DNA of 27,236 bases, from contig LT635982.1 in the NCBI GenBank assembly GCA_900128565.1, forward strand, positions 1-27,236. The letters run 5' to 3'. The notes beneath the pieces are model-generated. The model ran no database searches and was not told where the DNA came from. It worked only from the letters and a program-made list of their open reading frames with translations. Shown here in pieces: positions 24,420-27,236 of the stretch (its first letter is position 1; the number at the start of each line of letters is the position of its first letter). The position numbers and the translations under genes are program-made. Source of the DNA: Stramenopiles sp. TOSAG23-6. Lineage: Eukaryota; Sar.

Positions 24420-24920
24420 TTATTTCAAGTTTTTCAAAATATTTTTATATACCTTTTTTAAGGCATTATCATCGGGGCTCGACCCACTAAAAAAACCCAT
24501 GAACTTGTCCCAAAGACTTTTATCGCCACCTTTTGTCGCAACTTTCTTTAATGTAACTTTTGACACAACCCATGCAGGTTTTTGACCCGGACGGTGAAAC
24601 TTTTTTCGTACAGATGCTGTTGCTTGTTTGCGCAACCTGGCCCTGATATGAGAAGCCTGCTTACGACTGTCGAGTTTAACTTTTGCTGCTTGTGCTATTG
24701 ACAAGATTGTGACTCGTTCATCCTTTGCTGATGTTTTTGGACGTTTCTTCGTTGTCGTTTTCCTTGAAGTTTTCGCCTTCATCTTTTTTGTTGTCTTCCT
24801 CTTTGTAATCTTTTTCTTCGTTTTTGTCTTTCTCTTTGTTGAAGTCACCTTTCGTTTTTTCTTTGCTTGATTGCTTGGCTTTCGCTGCGTTGCCACCTTA
24901 CGTTTTCGAGTCTTTGGCAT
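24420..24920 (-). CDS. Highly basic chromatin-like protein
   Basis: ATG at 24918-24920 gives 166 residues, MPKTRKRKVATQRKPSNQAK onward. The first about 70 residues are almost only K, R, T and S, as in histone H1 tails (KKKITKRKTTKKMKAKTSRK). A short less basic domain follows (DERVTILSIAQAAKVKLD, HIRARLRKQATASVRKKF), ending ALKKVYKNILKNLK. A TTG-initiated extension of six residues is ignored. No winged-helix H1 domain is recognisable. Nuclear or nucleic-acid binding is an inference from composition. The gene lies 117 bp from the small plus-strand frame. Confidence 0.65.
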   Translation of the reverse strand: MPKTRKRKVATQRKPSNQAKKKRKVTSTKRKTKTKKKITKRKTTKKMKAKTSRKTTTKKRPKTSAKDERVTILSIAQAAKVKLDSRKQASHIRARLRKQATASVRKKFHRPGQKPAWVVSKVTLKKVATKGGDKSLWDKFMGFFSGSSPDDNALKKVYKNILKNLK

Positions 24921-25272
24921 TTGTACTGGATGAAGCAAACTTCGAAGGATGGAAAAAGTGCAAGATACCGTACTATTTAATCAGAAGTCCGGATCCAAAG
25001 GGGGAATAAGCGTAAACGGTAGGAAATGTTTTAAAATTTAACGGATGGATTTTTTTGATTTTTTTTTATAATTTATTTTTCTCTTAATTGTCTTGATTTG
25101 ATTTTGAAGGGGAAGATATTTTTATTTCTCCAATAAACTTCATTTTTTCTAGTAGTCGTACAAAAACATAAAAGTCCGATTTGTTTTGACTGAAAAGATT
25201 ATTATTTATTTTTTTGGTGCTCATAATTTAATAACTACTGAAACCATATTTTGTTCAAAGATTATTAGGTGT
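24921..25272. other. Intergenic spacer
   Basis: T-rich spacer between two minus-strand genes. It contains no recognisable RNA gene, intron-family copy or long frame. It should hold the promoter of the basic protein and the 3' end of the next gene. Confidence 0.5.
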
Positions 25273-27190
25273 TTACCAATTTCTAATGAAAGTTTTAAGA
25301 TTTTCTATCCGCCGCCACCACGCACTCATTTCTTCAAGCGCATCATGTTGATATTTCTTGATTCTATACTCGTGGTTTGTTTTTCGTTTTGCGTTTTCTT
25401 GTGTCCATTGTAAAATTAATTCTTCCCATTGTAATGCCCTTTTTCTCGTTCTAGTAGATGATGACGGATCACGATATTGTTCTTCTAATAATCCAGTTGC
25501 AGCTTTTGCTTCGGCCGGCGGATAATGACCCACAACAAAACCCATCCCTTGCTTTCCATCAGGTTTTGTGCACTCATCTTTGCACATATAATACCGAAAG
25601 TCTTCTTGCAAATATTGCCACATTGAAATCGAAAGTGAAAATACTCGCTTCTTTGTCCAACCTTGGAAAGAATCTTTTACTGCTTCTCCATCATTTGGGT
25701 CAAATCTTGAAGGACATGAAATAGATGGAATCACAAGTTTATGACTAATCAAAGAAAAATTACATTCCAAAATACAAGCATTGATAGCATCCTCCTCATC
25801 AAATACTTCATCTTTGTACATATCAGCTATAAAATGAGCATCCCAAGCATTATACTCTTTCACCCAATCAGGGGAAAGACCATAATCTTCACATGAATCC
25901 TCATTTAACCTGAATCGTAAGCCCCCTGACCTGGTTTCCCCCCCCATTAAAGCCTGGTTATCAGACTTTATTTTACGAATATCTCTTGATCGTATTTTAT
26001 TCGATTTTCCACCTAGGGACCAATATTTTAAATCTTTTACAAGGCGCTCCCCAACTAAATAATTTCTACGATCATTTTGTTTTGTCCGTTTATCAAGCCA
26101 ACGCTTTTCAAGCTTTATTGCCCATTGCATATTTGCGGTAAATTCTTCAACTGCACCAGTGAGAAAGCTTTCGGCTGTGCATGTTTCCTCGTGATGTCTT
26201 TCCTCGAAAAGCATCCAAGACCCATTCCGTACTAATATATGTTTTTCATACATAATCTGGTGTTTTACGTTATTGACCACATCAGTAAAACAACCTTGTA
26301 CTGCAGCTCTGAAACGACCGGAGCATCCAGTACCTCTTCCTTTAGGAACACCAGCGACAAATTTGCCCTTCCACTGAGGAAAGTTTTGGCGTGTTACATC
26401 ACTAGGATCGTCAATATCCTTTGGAATTCCCAGAAGAAGAAGTAGTTCGCGTGCAAGTGGTCCGTGTTTCCGTATAAAGCTTGTAAGTTTATTCATCCAA
26501 ACAAAATAACCTAATACTTTATCGACACTTGGAATTGCGACACGGCGACCTTCAAATTCAGTTGGATTAACACCCCAGTATATGTTATTGTCAAGACAGT
26601 TAAATGCAGTATTTAACATTGCTGTCACGTCAACAGGTTTGCTCATGAGTTCTTCCCAAACTACTCTTAGTCTTAAAGTTTCTCTTTCCTTATGCACTAG
26701 TTCTGTATCAAACGCTGTTGTAGTTGTGTGTTTGGTAAGTATTTCTAATATTTCGTTTGTTTTTGGCATATTTCTAAAGGTAACAGGGTTTGTAAAAATT
26801 CGCTTTGATGGAAAATATTTGATGACACAACGAAGTGTTTCAATGGCTGTCAAGCTTCGCTCTTTAGTCGTCCATCGAAAGAAAGGCTTTTTATTGTCAC
26901 CTTTACCACTAAATCTTTGTACCTTTTTTATGCATTTGACTGGATAATTCATTAGAATTTCAGAGACAACGTAAAAATGAACATCTGGATCAAGCACCTC
27001 GTCGTCATATACAATACCGTTTCTCCACCCAACAACTGTAGATGTTTCAAAAAGCACTTCACTGTTGTCTTTATTTGTGAGACTTTCTTTTTTTAGTAGC
27101 AAAAGATTGGCTGGGTTGAATTGTTTTGTAGGAAATCTTTCAGATAAAATTTTGGTAATAGCAGCCTTTGCACTAGATACTAATGGTGTA
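25273..27190 (-). CDS. Large orphan protein, 5' incomplete
   Basis: The frame is open from 25273 up to the inverted repeat at 27191, about 638 residues visible, with no ATG before the repeat. The reading upstream of TTG 27102 continues as LVSSAKAAITKILSERF, KQFNPANLLLLKKES, so the true start is outside the usable sequence. The protein is soluble-looking and rich in charged and aromatic residues. It contains a glycine patch GVPKGRGTGCSGRFRAA, aromatic-rich WKGKF and YWGVNPTEFEG, and a helical C-terminus (ALQWEELILQWTQENAKRKT). I recognise no domain, no signal peptide and no membrane segment. The stop is at 25273-25275. There is no sign of transposon or viral motifs that I can name. Confidence 0.7.
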
Positions 27191-27236
27191 GACGACGAGG
27201 TGCTTGATCCAGATGTTCATTTTTACGTTGTCTCTG
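26961..27236. repeat. Perfect 46-bp inverted repeat at the window end
   Basis: Bases 26961-27006 and the reverse complement of 27191-27236 are identical over all 46 positions, with a 184-bp spacer. The right arm reaches the last base and may continue. It carries the orphan gene's own coding sequence (DDEVLDPDVHFYVVS) on the opposite strand. Confidence 0.95.

Noticed and set aside
1-27236. Bacterial-type features: operons, ribosome binding sites, CRISPR array, prophage
   Set aside because: Spliced genes, the tRNA architecture and the protein families are eukaryotic. No regularly spaced identical repeats of CRISPR type were seen.
1-27236. Alternative nuclear genetic code
   Set aside because: TAA (COG5), TAG (4208 and 19121 genes) and TGA (LRR gene) each end an otherwise complete protein, and none occurs inside conserved motifs.

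Overview
The window is nuclear DNA of a microbial eukaryote. It is about two-thirds A+T by eye, densely packed with genes on both strands, and carries short introns, a eukaryotic-type tRNA gene with a pol III T-run, and TAA, TAG and TGA all used as stops, so the standard code applies. Recognisable proteins include a Golgi tether subunit, a PAF-acetylhydrolase, a sugar porter, a class I/II aminotransferase, a RING protein, an EF-hand protein of ciliary flavour, a GPI-type LRR surface protein and an ankyrin protein with a CaaX box. The lineage cannot be fixed from sequence alone. Stramenopiles, dinoflagellate relatives and other flagellates would all fit.

Layout. 106-2064 (+): 3' part of COG5. 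2334-2894 (-): secreted/membrane basic repeat protein. 3099-3943 (+): membrane-anchored PARP-like protein. 4208-4840 (+): helical orphan. 4888-5035: intergenic intron-like element plus repeats. 5148-5220 (-): tRNA-Phe. 5372-7218 (-): five-exon PAF-acetylhydrolase. 7445-8777 (+): EF-hand protein. 9106-10506 (+): DUF4116-like protein. 10877-12760 (+): LRR protein. 13352-14749 (+): sugar porter. 15043-17608 (+): three-exon glutamine-amidotransferase-like/basic protein. 17719-18649 (-): RING protein. 19121-21511 (+): myristoylation-type large protein. 21780-22319 (+): ankyrin/CaaX protein. 22362-23881 (-): aminotransferase. 24420-24920 (-): very basic protein. 25273 to about 27190 (-): orphan, 5' incomplete.

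The most striking signal is the introns. At least eleven, in five genes on both strands, share one anatomy. They start GTAYGT or GTGCGT followed by a T-rich stretch, carry an internal box like TTCGTACGAAATTTTGTACC then TAAC (a good branch-point core), and end near AAATATTTTTCCAAAATACNN. They are mostly 89-110 nt long. This is what introner elements look like: transposon-derived introns spread in many copies. In most copies the last two exon bases equal the last two intron bases (AT/AT, TT/TT, AG/AG), as expected of a 2-bp target duplication. Where the pair is AT or TT, the simplest junctions restoring the protein do not end in AG, so non-canonical 3' splice sites (or AT-AC ends, which give the same mRNA) are implied. 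An antisense copy lies between genes.

Two genes contain a one-base excess in a long A run that breaks the frame. The last 46 bases are a perfect inverted copy of a segment 184 bp upstream. These may be sequencing and amplification artefacts, and they limit how literally the affected genes should be read.
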